From contig OY997658.1 in the NCBI GenBank assembly GCA_963921795.1, positions 51,107,462-51,171,461 on the forward strand: a stretch of 64,000 nucleotides of DNA. Reading direction: 5' to 3'. This document shows positions 61,901 to 64,000 of the stretch, piece by piece (positions within the stretch are counted from its first letter, which is position 1; each line of letters begins with the position of its first letter). The translations under genes were made by a program, and so were the position numbers. The stretch comes from Nannobrachium achirus. Its lineage: Eukaryota > Chordata > Actinopteri > Myctophiformes > Myctophidae. Under the pieces are notes generated by a model. That model saw only the letters and a program-made list of their open reading frames with translations, did no database searches and was not told the DNA's origin.

Positions 61901-62277
61901 TTAATGGGAAGATGTGAAAAAGACGACCCAAAGTTTGGCACACTCTTCACACACGCCAAATATCAAATCGACCGGCTTCATCGGCAGCCAGGAATGCGAC
62001 GCATTGTGAGCTTGTAGATCGGCTGTTTTCAAAATATTTTTGTATACATTTTGAACGTGTGAAATGGGACATTCTGCACAATGAGTATAGGCAACTTTTA
62101 AAACGATACTTTTGTACTTTTCTTTTTACTATAATTTTTATCCCACGATTTTGTAACCCATTTTTTCACCCAGTGTGAAATGCCTAACCTGTAATCCTGG
62201 TTTCTGCTCTCCCTCTGCCACACCTGGGGAACCCCGGCTGGCCAGGGGGAGGCAGTATAGAAACCAAGATACTGCAT
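58986..62277. other. Gene-free stretch with scattered repeat fragments
   Basis: 59287-59313 is a short (GA)n run. 60560-60625 is an inverted match of 53062-53108 (GTGGTTCCGGTTGGCGTC, TTTTTGTTCCCCACATAAT). 61750-61830 is one end of a hAT-type MITE (CAGTGGTTCTCAAACCTTTT). 61995-62035 is a half-copy of the recurrent hairpin (GTGAGCTTGTAGATCGGC). No exon was recognised. Confidence 0.5.
61387..61440. repeat. Inverted repeat AAGGTATGGCAACATGA
   Basis: AAGGTATGGCAACATGA pairs with TCATGTTGCCATACCTT around AGGCGCATGCAAGACACCAG. A second, shorter palindrome on GGTATGGCAG lies at 61689-61718. Confidence 0.85.
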
Positions 62278-62465
62278 GTTTTTGTGAGGGTAATCTACCC
62301 TAGGAGACATGGGGAGAACATGCAAACTCCTCACAGAATGGCCCTTTCGCCAACCCCACCTAGGGTGTGGGCGCTGATGACGCAGAGGAGGAAACACGCC
62401 CACAGCGTCCCCCGGCGGGAATCAAACCCAGGATCTTCTAGCTGTGAGGCGACAGTGCTACCAAC
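62278..62465. repeat. Dispersed LINE/SINE-tail repeat, copy B
   Basis: The longer partner of 43285-43475, from GTGAGGGTAATCTACCC to GCTGTGAGGCGACAGTGC, including GGGAATCAAACCCAGGATCT. Confidence 0.75.
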
Positions 62466-62527
62466 TGCACCACTGTACTTTTGTACTTTTACTCAAGTAC
62501 ATTTTGAATACTGCACTTCTACTTGTA

Positions 62528-62688
62528 AGGGTGCCCACACACCAAAATACCTAGAGTGGAATCCGCCAATGCATTTCAATGAGAATGGAGCGTTTTTTGC
62601 AGAAATCCTCTACTGGCAAAAAACGCTCCATTCTCATTGAAATGCATTGGCGGATTCCACTCTAGGTATTTTGGTGTGAGGGCACCCT
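62528..62688. mobile_element. 161-bp hairpin MITE, nearly perfect palindrome
   Basis: Two 73-bp arms (62528-62600 and 62616-62688) differ at about one position and are separated by 15 bases. The tips are AGGGTGCCC and GGGCACCCT; TA stands on both sides (62526-62527 and 62689-62690). It is inserted in an older AAGTAC-type repeat, which resumes at 62705. Confidence 0.92.
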
Positions 62689-62766
62689 TAACAGAGCATT
62701 TCTTCTTTGCAGTATTGATACTTTTATTTAAGTACTGTAAATACTTCTTCCATCACTGCATACACA

Positions 62767-62775
62767 AGCACACGC

Positions 62776-62873
<98 letters not shown>

Positions 62874-62882
62874 CACACACAC
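62767..62882. repeat. (CA)n microsatellite, about 115 bp
   Basis: CACACG units then an almost pure CA run of more than 45 dinucleotides. Confidence 0.95.
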
Positions 62883-62989
62883 AAACTAGTTAGGCGATAA
62901 CAAATGTTGGCCGTCAGTTCCCTCCACCTCTTTCACACACCTTGGAACGCCGTTGTTCAAATCCACGCCCTCTTTTACCGGCTCTCCTT

Positions 62990-63479
62990 CATTTAAGCAA
63001 TGAAATGCAATATGGTTTGTCATTTCAATCCATCGGGTACGTCAGATGAAGGAGGGAGGGGTTTCGAGGAGGAGGGGGGGGGGGGGGGTATTTAGATGTG
63101 GGGGACGATTTTGATTCATTGCTCTGTCTCCAAAACAGGGATTAATATTTGAATGCAATTATTGCTTCCACACCGCCATTACTGACCATGCCAAATGAAA
63201 TCCTATAGAGAGAGAGCGAGAGCGCGTGAGAGAGGCCTTTTCATTAATGTTCCAATGGGAAGAGAGAGAGAGGGGTGGTATCATCACACGCTGGCCCCCA
63301 AATGAAGGAACTATTGGACGCGTGGAGTGGGAGTCTCCAAGGAGAGCGCCGTCCGCGCATCCTAATGGGGACAGATATCATTATCTTTAGCAGGTGCTAC
63401 GTCTGTGGAACCATTTGGCTGTTCTAATATCATTTTGTCCACATCAAATGAGGCATAAATCAATGACATAGTGGGGAAT

Positions 63480-63532
<53 letters not shown>

Positions 63533-63560
63533 GAGATTGAATTGGATCTCATCGCAGCGA
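62990..63560. other. Complex unique stretch, possible conserved non-coding element
   Basis: Contains TTTGAATGCAATTATTGC and ACCATGCCAAATGAAATC and, after a GA-rich gap, GGAACCATTTGGCTGTTC and ATGAGGCATAAATCAATG. A (GT)n run at 63484-63530 interrupts it. No ORF with splice context. The enhancer idea is inference. Confidence 0.3.
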
Positions 63561-64000
63561 CGCGGCCACTTCAATCACTTTCTAAAGTGGTACAACAAAG
63601 AGAACACAGAATGTGTGGGTACTGCAGCGCGATGAGGGAAAGGCTTTGAAATCCCCAGAAAACTGTCAGTTTGTCCATCCGTGCTCATCCGTTTCTCTCT
63701 CCTCGGCGGATCCTGACCGTATCGATCTGAAGTCGTAGCCTACACGGGCATTGACAAGGGAGTGAAAAAGTCTATGCTTCAGTTTTCTCTAATAATTTAA
63801 GCAACTCTTTTACCGCCATTTATATGATTTTATAAGGATCTACACTAAAGGATGTCTTTTAATGCCATAAAAGTAGCTTACCTTTGCAATTTTATTAAAA
63901 GATGTCCATCGATTATTTCCACATGCAATTTTTTGTAAAAGACCAGCGTATCCCTCATCGTGTTGTGAAGAAAAAGAAGGAAAATAAATTTGTGTCAAAG

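Overview
The window is vertebrate nuclear DNA, almost certainly from a teleost fish. It has spliced genes with GT/AG introns, tRNA-derived SINE heads, many short hAT-type and TTAA-type MITEs, an ISL2EU/Harbinger-type transposon, a Deltex-family gene and very long CA, GA, CT and GATA/TATC microsatellites. Nothing looks bacterial, and there is no CRISPR array, operon or rRNA gene. The species cannot be named from the sequence.

Layout. 1-10700: one host gene on the + strand, a four-coding-exon gene for a 168-residue protein made almost only of the Deltex C-terminal domain, with introns full of hAT MITEs. 11198-18230: repeats only, namely a 1.4 kb non-autonomous hAT copy with a perfect 8-bp target duplication, microsatellites, a TA-flanked MITE, a TTAA-flanked MITE, and a composite repeat whose 174-bp tandem unit is packed with CCATATATGG. 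18506-24914: a 6.4 kb fold-back element with 2.3-2.4 kb inverted arms around a broken C2H2 zinc-finger exon. 24915-32300: a duplicated 1 kb segment, a 2.2 kb inverted-repeat element, a SINE and a 0.75 kb fold-back repeat. 32312-40578: an ISL2EU/Harbinger-type transposon with two convergent genes, a YqaJ-like nuclease on + and a THAP-DDE transposase on -. Its nuclease gene is split by a 4.05 kb inverted-repeat element related to the 18506 element. 40600-64000: no convincing gene, only dispersed repeats, MITEs, microsatellites, one retrotransposon 3' end fragment and a few complex, non-repetitive stretches that may be conserved non-coding DNA.

The most unusual signal runs through the whole window. 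A palindromic hairpin built on AGCAGATCTACAAGCTCAC and its complement recurs at about nine loci, plus a dozen decayed half-copies. It sits in the middle of several hAT-type MITE families whose ends are unrelated, often near a TTAACCACTT motif. The related fold-back elements at 18506 and 32718 and the CArG-box arrays are the next most interesting.

How the genes relate. Only the Deltex-domain gene looks like a working host gene. The ISL2EU pair are the two products of one transposon, and both carry lesions (a frameshift in the THAP exon; an insertion and a frameshift in the nuclease), so this copy is probably dead. The zinc-finger exon is cargo of the fold-back element and is also broken.
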